Shown: positions 10,293 to 22,071 of the stretch, in pieces
Position numbering within the stretch: position 1 is the stretch's first letter
Layout: each line of letters starts with the position of its first letter
DNA from: Amblyomma americanum
Lineage: Eukaryota > Arthropoda > Arachnida > Ixodida > Ixodidae
Assembly: GCF_052857255.1 (NCBI RefSeq)
Contig: NC_135505.1
Location: 132,921,967-132,985,966 of the forward strand
Length of the DNA: 64,000 nucleotides
Direction of reading: 5' to 3'
Notes under the pieces: model-generated
What the model saw: only the letters and a program-made list of their open reading frames with translations
What the model was told of the DNA's origin: nothing
Database searches by the model: none
Translations under genes and position numbers: made by a program

Positions 10293-11884
10293 TTACTTCA
10301 TGGGAGACCAGCCCATCCATACCAAGTTACCATGGCCCCGCACCATTCGCTTAAATGGCAATTCGTTGTGGTGGGAAGTACACCACTAAGGAAAAGAGGC
10401 TCCCTTCCATTCTGCGCTTGACTTTCGAGCTTAACTGCTCCTTGTGGTCGCTCCTTGTGTTTCGTTAATTGCATCACAAAAGGCAAAAATAAAATATTTT
10501 AAAGGCATTTTAAGTGAACTGCAGTTTAGAACTGCAGCGGGTTGGGATGGAAGGTTGAACAGTACAGCAGCATGGTGTCAGGGCTGTCGCAACAGCCGCA
10601 CTACACGCCTTAGTAAAAAGAAAGAAGAAGATGATCCAAGGGGTTTTGACCAATGTTGTAGGTTTTAAAGTCATTGACCGAAGTGTTCGGGATGCGGTTT
10701 TGCGGGGGAAAAAACCTAGAAGCATGAGAGGACATGCGTTCCTCATCTGATGCAATCAGTGCCAGCTGATTGGCTATCAGGACGATGCAGAAATATCTTT
10801 TTTTTCCGCTTATCAGTATTCCATAAACGTTTCTCCATCACTCTACTTTGGACATGAACGACGCTTCGGGCCTCGAATCGCGGAAACGCGACGCACTGGC
10901 TACTTCCTATACTCTCTCGGTTCACACGTTCTTTCGCTGTCACTGCTCGAAAATCTGCTCCACGCGGCCCCGGCGTCATCGCACTCGGACGTTGTAAACA
11001 ACGTTTCCACTCCGCTCGTTACGGACCAAGGCCCTGTCATCCAGAAACAACATACAAGCAACGAACAAGGCCCTGCATCTAAATGGCTTGCCGGCAGCCG
11101 CCGCGATCTGGCTCCCCAAAACAAGGGCAGATAAGATAGCGGGAGACACGCTAGTTTTTTGTTTTGTTTTTTCGGCGCCCTATCTTTAGACCACGTGTAG
11201 CACCCGCATATTTTCGAGGGTCAAAACGAGCGCTCCCAGCCGCGGCGTGTTGTCGTTCGGTCGACGCGTCCCGTCACGGACACTGGGACGGCCTGCTAAT
11301 CCTTGCCGCGGCTAGGTTTCCTCGAGAAATAACACGTCGCGGCAGGGCCCACCAAAGGCGACAATCTCTGACGCGGGACAATATCGGCCTGTTTCTGGGC
11401 CGTTCTTTTTTTAGAATGACAGCTTCGTAAAGTGACTTTCTCCGCCGGGGAAAGCAGCATCACATATGTCACAAACGAAATGCCCCGCCCCGTTCCGCGC
11501 CCTGTACAAGAGAAGCCTGCACAGGTGTACGTGATCGATGCAGCCTTAGCCGAAAGTGCACAAATCAGGGGCATAGCGTCTGAGTTGCGTACTGGGACTC
11601 TTGTAGAACACGCGGAATTTCAAAGCTCCGGGCTCCTGAAATGAGGGCCCACCAGAGCATTCTATGCATTAAACGTTTCTCTCTTTCTTCGCCGTGGTAA
11701 AGACAAAAGTCATCACTTTCAAGAGGCTTTGAATCGAGACACGCTGCACTGTCTAGAAGCAAGCCGTTTGGTAAGTGTACTTTTGACAATAGGTCTATGT
11801 GCATCCTTTATCAAAAATTAGAGCGCAGGGAGTTGCTTCCGGGCCACGTGATGCAGCTCGTTACAGATACCAAGCTTTGAACCT
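10293..11884. other. No gene recognised
   Basis: GC-rich between about 10860 and 11640, which gives overlapping frames on both strands. None shows a motif I know, and no splice-consistent exon is evident. Confidence 0.4.
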
Positions 11885-12136
11885 GAGCATGTTCTGAACA
11901 TTAATAAGCAGAAAACCAAAGTAATGTTCAACGGACGCGGAAAGGAACAGCAGTTTACATTTGGTAGCGAGGCGCTAGAACTTGGTAAGCGAATAGGCCT
12001 ACTTAGGCAGGTAGTGACCGCAGATCCGGATCACAAGAGGGAAATAACTAGAAGGATAAGAATGCGTTGGAGCGCATATAGTAGGTTCTCTCAGATCATG
12101 AATGGCAGTTTACCAGTATCCCTCAAGAGAAAAGTG
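11885..12136 (+). pseudogene. Non-LTR retrotransposon reverse transcriptase fragment, 5' part
   Basis: Encodes NINKQKTKVMFN, then a segment ending NGSLPVSLKRKV. This is the region between the reverse transcriptase core (KTKVM motif) and the thumb of endonuclease/reverse transcriptase LINEs (RTE/BovB-like, clade uncertain). The element is 5'-truncated near 11885. Its frame continues in the fragment at 12387 if the SINE at 12137-12374 and one target copy are ignored. Confidence 0.75.
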
Positions 12137-12374
12137 GTTTGGTTTAGTTTATGGGGGTTTAACGTCCCAAAGCGACTCAGGCTATCAGAGACGCCGTTGT
12201 GAAGGGCTCCGGGAATTTCGACCACCTGGGGTTCTTTAACGTGCACTGACATCGCACAGTACACGGTTCTCTAGAATTTCGCCTCCATCGAAATCCGACC
12301 GCCGCAGCCGGGATCGAACCCGCGTCTTTCGGGCAGCAGCCGAGCGCCATAACCACTGAGCCGCCGAGGCGGCT
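12137..12374 (-). mobile_element. Ruka-type tRNA-derived SINE nested in a LINE
   Basis: The minus strand reads from 12374: GCCGCCTCGGCGGCTCAGTG, Box A, GACGCGGGTTCGATCCCGGC (Box B), then the conserved body with GTGCACGTTAAAGAACCCCA. It ends with GGGACGTTAAACCCCCATAA and a short AAACCAAACC tail at 12137. It is flanked by a perfect 12-bp duplication AAGAGAAAAGTG (12125-12136 and 12375-12386). Essentially full length and well preserved. Confidence 0.9.
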
Positions 12375-12386
12375 AAGAGAAAAGTG

Positions 12387-12823
12387 TACAACAGCTGTAT
12401 CTTATCGGCACTCACCTGCGGAGCAGAAACATGGAGGCTAACGAAAAGGGTTCAGCTTAAGTTAAGAACAACGCAGCGAAGCATGGAAAAAAAAATGGTA
12501 GGTGTAACGTTGAGAGACCGGAAGCGAGGAGAGTGGGTGAGGGAACAAACGCGGGTTAATGACATCCTAGTCGAAATCAAGAGGAAGAAATGGGCTTGGG
12601 CAGGGCATGTACTGCGAAGGCAAAATAACCGCTGGTCCTTAAGGTTAACGGAGTGGATTCCTGGAGAAAGTAAGCGTAGCAGGGGGCGGCAGAACGTTAG
12701 GTGGGAGGATAAGCTTAAGAAGTTTTCGGGGGTGAGGGGGGCAGCTGGCAAAGGACAGGGTTAATTGAAGAGGCATGGGAAAGGCCTTTGTGCTGCAGTG
12801 GGTGTAGTCAGGCTGATGATGGT
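12387..12823 (+). pseudogene. Non-LTR retrotransposon C-terminal fragment, 3' part
   Basis: Continues the LINE frame: YNSCILSALTCGAETWRLTK, then TTQRSMEKKMVGVTLRDRKR, KKWAWAGHVLRR and SRGRQNVRW. These are the conserved blocks after the reverse transcriptase thumb in RTE/BovB-like elements. The frame is lost around 12735-12764, where a G-rich stretch replaces the FAG-type motif of the 49.1-kb copy. The 3' end is GTGTAGTCAGGCTGATGATG. Confidence 0.8.
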
Positions 12824-13224
12824 TCTACAAGAGTACCACTGCGCAACTCGGGAGCAAACCCCCTGGGTTGCGTACTTTTGACAAATGCTGCACATCAATG
12901 AAAAAGTTGAGGGGTGAGGGGGGGGGGGGAGTCATCTCTAGTCATGTAACTCAGGTGGGACTGGGGGGAGGCGAATAGTCCAGAAGATGTTTAAGGCGAT
13001 GTTTAAGGAAACTACAGGTCCAAGTGTGTGTTCGCGTGACACATCCGGGAAATTCTTTCGGAGGCAGTAACGACTTTGGCTGCTGCTTTTGCTTCCTGTT
13101 TGCCTTCTTTTTTTTACTGCGACCGTGGTTATTGACTCAAGGAGTAAGGAAGGACGGAGACCTCACAGAGAGCGTGAGATTGGAAGCGGAGAAGAAAGTG
13201 GAAGACCAAAGCCCGTGGCTGATT
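12824..13224. other. No gene recognised; G-rich tract
   Basis: Contains a poly-G run at about 12917-12929 and the pair GATGTTTAAGGCGATGTTTAAGG. Nothing coding is recognised. Confidence 0.45.
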
Positions 13225-13420
13225 GGATATGGTGCTTGGCCGCAGAGCGCGATAAATGTCGTGGGATCGAATCCAGTCCGCAGCTGCTGCGTTTTGGTAG
13301 ATGCCAAATGCAAACAGCGCCAGTTCGCTGTGTGATGTCTGCAAGTGGTTGTGATCGAACCCCAGGTAGTCAAAATTTATCCAAAGCCCTCCACTATGGC
13401 GTCTCCCACAGTGCATGTGC
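13225..13420 (+). mobile_element. Degenerate Ruka-type SINE
   Basis: Order kept but eroded: GGATCGAATCC (Box B), a TGTGTGATGTCTGCA segment, AACCCCAGGTAGTCAAAATT, CCCTCCACTATGGCGTCTC. The Box A region is barely recognisable. Confidence 0.6.
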
Positions 13421-16400
13421 AACTTCTACCATACCATTTCCTTTGGCTCTTCCTTTTAGTCCTGCCTCGTTTCCCTCAGAGCATGTTTCGGCTCTCCACC
13501 CTGAGTGAGACAATAACTGCGCCTTTCCTTTCCTTACAACTAATCGTTATATTATATTTAAACCGACGAGCAGGATAAACGTGAACGGAGAGTGGCAGAT
13601 GCAGAGCGGGTGACAGTACGACGCGCTATAGACTACCTGAGGCACAAAGTGGAGCAGGCAGACAACATGCTCAATCATGTTCAAACGAAAACGACCACAA
13701 TCAATTAAACAACCGAGTGTGATGTTTGGCAACTGTCTACTCATTGTTCACTGTCTAGGTCTAAAGCGACACTTCAGTTAGCATATAAGCCTCAGTGTGT
13801 GTTCCGCAGTGTAAATTTTTAATGACGCTCAAGGGGTGTGTTCGGGTAGTGTGATCGTTTGCTGTCTGTGTGCAGCAACACGTGAAAGCAGAGCGTTCAG
13901 CGTCTAGGCTATCGCTCTCCCCTTACGGGGTATGGCAAAGAACAGGGAATTCAACATTCGAACGGACCTACAGTCATACCTTGACAGCGATACACCTTTG
14001 TAACGGGCATTCTCCGACGTAGACAGCGTCGGTAGTAACAGAGTCTTCCGCGTTTCACCTGCTTCATAAAGATAAGGCGCGAACTTTGGAGCGTAGGCTG
14101 TTATACAGGTGGGGGGGGGGGGGGGGGGGTGCTGTATCATCAGGAAAGCCCCGCAGGCAGCAACCGCCGCATATCGCAATTTCGCACACAAAAGTAAGGT
14201 ATTGGCGATGGATATGGAACTTCCATTGCAACGGCCTGGGCATACGGGGGATTTCCATACGAAAATCCTATATGGGCGTTGTAAATGCAGATCTTATAGC
14301 ACTGAATACGGACACGTCTGAGGAAACGAAGCCCTGTATTTTCATAATGATCCCGAATCGTCTAATCGAATTAGATGCAGGTGGAGGTAACTGCTTCCTG
14401 TTGGGCATTTGTCTTCGCGACCGGTGAAAGAGCTGGAGATCGGCCAATACAACTACGGGACCGTTGCTGTTGAGGACATTATCGCCACAGAAATGTCAAG
14501 GCGCCTCCCTTCGAAGCTGACTCAGCGAAAAGATAAGAGGAGAACTCATGAGTTCCTGGACTTCTCTCTTAAAAGATGAGATATGCACACGCACCCGAGA
14601 AAAAAAAAACCGACACGGTCCATTTCCCCTGCAGGCTCTTGAAAGAAAAAAAAAACACGGCGAAACGAAATCAACTGGACGAAACTGGGCCAACTCGCGG
14701 GAATCTTGCAAGCCGTCTGTGACGTCACGGCGATGGCGCGACGCGCCATAGCGCACGCACTCTCCGTGGAATCCGCCGCTAACCCAGACACCCAAGTCAA
14801 GAGCCTTCCTCCCAGCAACCACGGCACCATCAACACTGCCCTGGCAATTTGGGCGTCGGAAGATTCTCCAAAACCTGCCACTGACCGAAGTGACAGAGAA
14901 GCACTCTCTCCTTCTCATCCCACCCACGCACCCTGCAGCCTCCTTTTTTCTTCCTCCTCACCCTCTACCAACTGCAGCTTCTTCTTTGCGACCCTCGAAG
15001 GAAGAGGGGCTCGAAATTGTCGATAAGCAAGCAAAGAAGACACGCTGCTTGCTGTCACCTCACACATCGCGATAGTTGCATAGCACGCACGACTAAGACA
15101 CCACCGTCGTGCCAGTGAACCTCATAGGAGCGGTGGGCTCCTTTGGAGATAAGATGCCCTGGAAGCAACAACAACGGCGACATAAAAAAAATAAATTGTT
15201 TTCGCATGTCGTCCTGTGTTGCAATACGCGGAAGAGTATTTGCGCCCCCTGACAACAAGGGAGAAAGGAATGGAGGGTAGTAAGAGAGAGGAGGCTTTCG
15301 GGTTCAAGTTTGTTGGCCTACTCAATTTCGTCCCTTCAGAAGGCGGGGGCAGAAGGGGGGGGGGTGATTACGTCATACGATTGTCTTATCTGTCTTCTGT
15401 ATCGCGGTTCCGCTTCTTGACCTGCTATCTCACCTCCTCCTGTATTTGGGGGTTAAGGTGTTTTAGGAAAAGCTGGCTTCAGTGTTTGCTCCACCACTAC
15501 AGACATTGCTGGGCAAATTGCTTTGCCATTTTTGGGGACAGTGAGATAAGACAGACATCCAACTCCGACCATTGTGGAAACCTGGCGCGACTTTTTTTTT
15601 CTGTTTAGTTATCTGTGGTCTCTATCACTTTCGAGTACAGGGGCCGTTTCAGTGTGCAAATAATGCAGCCAGTGTCGTAGAAATAGCACTTTCCTGTATT
15701 AAACTTTAGTTTTGTTCTTGTATAAATTGGCTTTGCAGGACGATGATGTTCAGCGCAGAGCCCCTGAGTAGTCTGCGGACATCGACAATGTCGATGTTCC
15801 TCACCGACTTTTGACGTTAGAATGATTGCAAAGCTTTGCTTTCGATAATTTTACTTCGGAGAAATTCAATGACGCTGTTTATTGCTACTGCTATGTTTTG
15901 TCCTCTTCTTTTGTAAACTTTCGGTGAATTGTGCCAACGAAGAACACCATGTCATCTTTTGACTTCCATCGGGGCTGACGGCGTGAACATTGTTATATTT
16001 CTCTCTATGTGGCGACGTCAGCAGGACATTCAGTTAAACACACAAAATGATGGCTGAGCGATACTCAATTTCACTGCCACTGCTCATAGTATACCTATGA
16101 GCGAAGTCATTCAGCACGAAAAACTGGCAATGTCCTTTAGCTCTGCAAAACAGTTCTTCTACTCTCAAAACAAGGCTTTACTGTTCTTCACTCGAATGGT
16201 TCCTGGAAAAGATGAGGTTCTGGAAAACCTAAGGTGCGACGCAGTGTGCAGCCATTATGCAAAGAACCCGTTAAGACTCTGACTAGAGGCTTTATTTACT
16301 GCGTGTGCCCGTCACAAGGCCTCATTCGCACTTAGTGCTTGTTACGCTGGCCGTGAAAAATAATAGCAGCGTGCCTGCTCACGTGACCTTAAACCGTAGG

Positions 16401-16811
16401 TTAGTGAGCAACGCTGGCGTCATACCACGTGAAGTTTCCCCCAAAGACGCAGCCAAAGTTTCGCCAGAAAACACCTCAGCGGCCGAGTGGACAGCAGGCC
16501 CTGCTAACCGTGAGGCGAACAACTCATTAGACAGCGCCTAATGACCAAGCGGGACATCGTTAATCCGCGACTAATTGGAACACATACTTATCGAAACGAC
16601 GCAACAAGGGCTCACGGTCTACTCACGAGGCGGAAAGTCCACAAGGTCGCGGGGGTGGGACTTTGCCTGGAATCAACTCCTGTTGAAAGCGGACTGCTGA
16701 CAAGATATGCGTGGATACCAATTAAGCTACTGGCTTTTCGCGAAGAAACTTCGCGGAAGTCCAAGGGCACCAACATGGCCCATACCAGTCGACTTTTCGG
16801 GCGTCTGACAC
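13421..16811. other. No gene recognised
   Basis: Long unassigned stretch with a G19 run at 14111-14129, a GC-rich block at about 14690-14900 and a G-run at 15355-15363. Frames of up to 143 codons occur at 14496-14927 on the minus strand, but they overlap other frames in the same GC-rich block and show no domain. Confidence 0.4.
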
Positions 16812-17269
16812 GGATTTGATATTTTTATTTTTATTTACATAATACTGCACATCTCGTGTGGTCCAAGCAGGAACGGCCGATAAGAAGGCATATTTAAAAA
16901 CGCCATAAAGTTAGTACATAGACAAAAGGTTTGACACATGACACAAATGAACGAAACAAGTCAAAGGAAATACATTGCACATCAATTTGCACATCAAAAT
17001 TCATTGCTAAGAGTCCTTTCAAAACTCTCACTGGAGGCAATCTCTTCAGGCAGTGCATTCCACTCGTTTATTGTGCGCGGAAAGTATGTGTATTCAAACG
17101 AGTTTCTTTTCTCGAAATACGGTGTTAGGGCATGGGTATGTTGGTGACGGGTTTTCGGGTGTTTGGGAAGAAGCAGTTGAGGCGGAGAGAAGAATTTAAG
17201 AAGAAATAGTGTTTGGCAAATGCTTGCAATGCACATTGCGTGATATCGCGCTAACAATGATCGGCACAT
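16812..17269 (-). pseudogene. LINE 3' end (CR1/L2/Jockey-like)
   Basis: The minus-strand frame ends at 16994 with SFEYTYFPRTINEWNALPEE, the conserved C-terminal FPRTIxxWNxLP motif of this group of LINE reverse transcriptases. About 180 bp of 3' untranslated sequence follow, ending in an A/T-rich tail at 16812-16842. The 5' side is truncated near 17270. Confidence 0.75.
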
Positions 17270-17367
17270 AGACGCGCATAAGTGTAAAATATGCCTTTGA
17301 AGACACCGTCAGACACAAAAGTCTTGACAGTTGGCACTTGCGAAAAAAATGAAAAGGTTATTAAAGG

Positions 17368-17728
<361 letters not shown>

Positions 17729-17784
17729 CCCACGGCGCCATCAACCATGACTGCAAAGTTCTGGGAGTGAGTTGTGGACTCACT

Positions 17785-17965
17785 CACCATGACGGCTTAG
17801 TGCCTCTGGTGTTCGGATGATGACCTTGAGGTCGCGGGGTCGAACCCCGGCCGCGACGTTGTAAGCGTTAACGAGCCCCATGCGGTCGAAAAAAACCCGG
17901 AGCCTCTTCCCTGCGGTGTCCCTTATAGCCCACGTGATACCTCGGGACGTTCAACCCCACATGCA
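17785..17965 (+). mobile_element. Degenerate Ruka-type SINE
   Basis: GACGGCTTAGTGCC (Box A remnant), GCGGGGTCGAACCCCGGCCG (Box B), then a shortened body: GGTGTCCCTTATAGCCCACG and GGGACGTTCAACCCCACA. The middle CACGTTAAAG block is largely deleted. Confidence 0.7.
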
Positions 17966-20290
17966 ATACAATACCCACAAAAAGCTGCTCCCCTGTCTGG
18001 CCATCTCTGACGACGAAAGGCGACGGGTACGTCATTTCCGGTTCCGCCTCAACGCAACCCCGAACACGCATTTTTTTTAGAGCGCACCCTCTAAGCTTCT
18101 TTCATCAGAAAGCCGTGGGAGCAGGTTGTAACGACAGGAAGACGACTCAGCACGGGTCACACGCAGTCAAACCGCAAATAACAAACCTTAGTAAACTAGC
18201 AGATTCACTGTAACCTGCACCGGCGCTTTTTAATCGAGATTCCCGCGAAAAGTGCAACACCATGTGGTACATACCGCGATAACCTAACTACACATGGATC
18301 TACGCGTACCAGTGGCTTTATACTAAAGATCCGTCGATATTACCCAAAGAAGACACTACTGGCGCCATCTGGCGGCGGCGGCTGCGGCGGGCTTGTGAAA
18401 GTGATACGACTCTAATTTTTTTTTTTTTTCTGGTGAAGCGCGATGGCAGTGCACTTGCAGCGTTTAGCCAATGCGTGTTAACGAACCCTGAAGGCTCGCG
18501 GTCGTAGTATACGGCGCGATCGGCCAAAGCGGCCGACTTCCTCTGCATCGCTCGCGTTTCGGCAACACAAAGCCCACCCTTTGTAGTCTCGTCGTGTACG
18601 CGGACCGGCTAATGAGTATGAAAGGCAGAGGCCGAGACACATGCATCAGAAACAAGTCGCGCCGCATTATACCGCGCGCCGTCGAGTTCCCGCTGCAAAA
18701 ACCCGCCTCACAGCATTCAAATGAACGCTTTTTTACGGTTTGAAGATGGCCGATTTATCTGCGGAAGCTAGTGTGAAAATTTAGGTCTATTTAAGCCTTT
18801 TTTTCTCTCCCTCTTCCTCATAACTTGTCTTACATCACCACCGATCTCTTCGGCAGAATGAAAATAAAAAACAAGTCCCCTACCCCGCCTTCCGGGAACT
18901 CAGCCACGCAGTGTAAATGGCCTATGTCAAAGCAGACGATTCGCTTTCACGGAGGCAGTCGGCATTTCCTGGGAGGGGCCAGCTCGGCAGCTGGTCTGAG
19001 AACGACGTTGATGTAACGTCGGCGTTACAAACGACTGACGTAATCTGGGATGCCCGAAGGTCTGGGCCACTACCGGACCCATTCATGCTTTTTAACAAGC
19101 GGGAATATGTAGACGATTCTCCTCTGCCGTGTAGTTTGAGATTAAATCATCACAATTTCGAGAGACCGATTCATTTCGCGTGAGCTCTATTTTCTTCAGC
19201 TCGAGGCATTTGCAGTTCTCCTTGAACGAAAAAGAAAATAAAAAATGCTCGTAATAATTGACGAAGAAGTAAAACTTTAAGGGAGGCACTTGTGGTTCAG
19301 AGTTTTCGAGAATGTGTGGATGTTACTGATATGTGACGCTTTGGCATGGTTATTGCCCTTAAATGAAGAGATTACCGAAAAATCAAAATGCCATGTGAGA
19401 ATAATTTGCCTTAAGTTATCTCGCAGTCATATTCGCCTTTCACATTTATTTTCCAGTAAAGTTCACTTCGCCAGTCTTGCTATCACGCATTTTTAAAAAA
19501 CGCAATTTCGCAGTTACCCTTGACATCAGCAGCAGGCCCGCATTGATTCCACATTGTTTTTTGCTTTAACTTTATTCTTACCTTTATGTGTGGTGGCTAC
19601 AGAGTTTGAACTCACATTTCAATCGCTTGCGTTTATATCTCCCCTTCATTACCGGCTACGATCTCTCCGCAAACGAATGCTATCTGCCTCGAACAGCAAA
19701 AACGAGCAACTGCTGAGCCGCATACGGAGTCATTTCCAACTCGGGGCCCGACCGAGGTCCACACACGGCTAGCAGCCAGTCTTAAGCGCTAACTTATGCT
19801 TCACCAAACCTCCTTCCACCAGCACTGCCTCAGGGGAACGACACTTCAATCTGCATGGGGCTGGAACTGCTCCGGGTTTTAAGACTCCGTGGCCTCCTAT
19901 ACGGGCTTGAAAGCAGTGTGTTCTGGCTTGACGAGCACTTCGAGAGCAGAGACACTTTGGCAGGCCGTATAAACCATTGAAATTTCAAGAGGCCGATTCG
20001 CTTCGCGTGAGCTGTCTTTCTTACGCACGGCGAATTTGACCTAGTGAACGTAGACGATACCGATTCGGAACCGGGTCGCGTGAGGAGTCTCGCTGCTGCC
20101 GCGATGACGAAAGAGGAAGTCGCCGTACGCCTTTGACTCGCTCGCGCTAGTCGGCTTTTCGAAAGGGCACGGACTGACAAAGTCGAACGATGAAAGACGT
20201 GAGAGCCGTTTCCTCAGCTAACTCTCGGCTGAATGCCTTATCTCGCCGAAACCATCCAGCGCTACAGGAGCCGTATAGCTGGCGTCACCT
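17966..20290. other. No gene recognised; a short duplicated motif
   Basis: No exon recognised. A motif of about 40 bp around GACCGATTCATTTCGCGTGAGCT (19167-19189) recurs near 19990-20011 as GGCCGATTCGCTTCGCGTGA. This suggests two copies of a short dispersed repeat. The GC-rich block 18335-18680 is otherwise featureless. Confidence 0.4.
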
Positions 20291-22071
20291 ATTTTGTTTG
20301 TTTCTTTCTTTCCTTTCTTCCTTCCTTCTTTCTCTCTGTTTTCTTGCTTTCTTTTCCTTTCTTTCTTTCTTTCTCCCTTCCTTTGCTTCATTCTTTCTGC
20401 ATTCTAGCTGTCTTTCTTTCTTCCTTTGTTTCTTACTTGCTTCATTCCTTCTGTTCTTCCTTCCTTTCTTTCTTACTTGCTTCATTCCTTCTGTTCTTTC
20501 TTCCTTCCGTCTTTTCTTCTTTCCTTCCTCTCTTCCTTCCTTTTTTCTCCGTTTCTTTATTTCTCCTCCCTTCCTTCCCTCCTCCCTTCCCTTCTTTCTT
20601 CCCTTCTTCCTTCCTTCCTTTCTTTCTTACTTGCTTCATTCCTTATGTTCTTTCTTCTTTCCTTCCTCTCTTCCTTCCTTTCTTTCTCCCGTTCTTTATT
20701 CCTCCTCCCCTCCTTCCTTCTTCCCTTCCCTCCTTTCTTCCCTTCTTTCCTTCTTCCTTCCTTTCTTTCTTGCTTCATTCCTCCTGTTCTTTCTTCCTTC
20801 CGTCTTTTCTTCTTTCCTTCCTCTCTTCCTTCCTTTTTTCTCCGTTTCTTTATTTCTCCTCCCTTCCTTCCCTCCTCCCTTCCCTTCTTTCTTCCCTTCT
20901 TCCTTCCTTCCTTTCTTTCTTACTTGCTTCATTCCTTATGGTCTTTCTTCTTTCCTTCCTCTCTTCCTTCCTTTTTTCTCCGTTTCTTTATTTCTCCTCC
21001 CTTCCTTCCCTCCTCCCTTCCCTTCTTTCTTCCCTTCTTCCTTCCTTCCTTTCTTTCTTACTTGCTTCATTCCTTATGGTCTTTCTTCTTTCCTTCCTCT
21101 CTTCCTTCCTTTTTTCTCCGTTTCTTTATTTCTCCTCCCTTCCTTCCCTCCTCCCTTCCCTTCTTTCTTCCCTTCTTCCTTCCTTCCTTTCTTTCTTACT
21201 TGCTTCATTCCTTATGGTCTTTCTTCTTTCCTTCCTCTCTTCCTTCCTTTCTTTCTCCCGTTCTTTATTCCTCCTCCCCTCCTTCCTTCTTCCCTTCCCT
21301 CCTTTCTTCCCTTCTTTCCTTCTTCCTTCCTTTCTTTCTTGCTTCATTCCTCCTGTTCTTTCTTCCTTCCGTCTTTTCTTCTTTCCTTCCTCTCTTCCTT
21401 CCTTTTTTCTCCGTTTCTTTATTTCTCCTCCCTTCCTTCCCTCCTCCCTTCCCTTCTTTCTTCCCTTCTTCCTTCCTTCCTTTCTTTCTTACTTGCTTCA
21501 TTCCTTATGGTCTTTCTTCTTTCCTTCCTCTCTTCCTTCCTTTCTTTCTCCCGTTCTTTATTCCTCCTCCCCTCCTTCCTTCTTCCTTTCTTTCTTGCTT
21601 CATTCCTCCTGTTCTTTCTTCCTTCCGTCTTTTCTTCTTTCCTTCCTCTCTTCCTTCCTTTTTTCTCCGTTTCTTTATTTCTCCTCCCTTCCTTCCCTCC
21701 TCCCTTCCCTTCTTTCTTCCCTTCTTCCTTCCTTCCTTTCTTTCTTACTTGCTTCATTCCTTATGTTCTTTCTTCTTTCCTTCCTCTCTTCCTTCCTTTC
21801 TTTCTCCCGTTCTTTATTCCTCCTCCCTTCCTTCCTTCTTCCCTTCCCTCCTTTCTTCCCTTCTTTCCTTCTTCCTTCCTTTCTTTCTTGCTTCATTCCT
21901 TCTGTTCTTTCTTCCTTCCGTCCTTTCTTCTTCCCTTCCTTTCTTTCTCCCGTTCTTTATTCCTCCTCCATTCCTTCCTTCCTCCCTTCCCTCCTTTCTT
22001 CGCTTCTTTCCTTTCTTCCTTACTTTCTCTGCTTCTTTCTTTCTTCCTTCCTTTCTTTCCTTCATTCTTTG
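20291..22071. repeat. Polypyrimidine higher-order tandem array
   Basis: Almost pure C/T on the plus strand, built from TTCC, TTTC and CTTC words. The marker CTTGCTTCATTCC starts at 20436, 20476, 20630, 20769, 20923, 21061, 21199, 21338, 21492, 21594, 21748 and 21887. This gives spacings of mostly 138-139 and 154 bp with one shortened unit of 102 bp. Two unit types alternate in part. Frames of 568 to 633 codons run through in all three plus frames, encoding only Phe, Leu, Ser and Pro; these are not genes. Confidence 0.95.

Noticed and set aside
14496..14927. A 143-codon minus frame in GC-rich DNA
   Set aside because: Several overlapping frames exist on both strands in the same block, with no motif and homopolymer Phe runs from A/T tracts.
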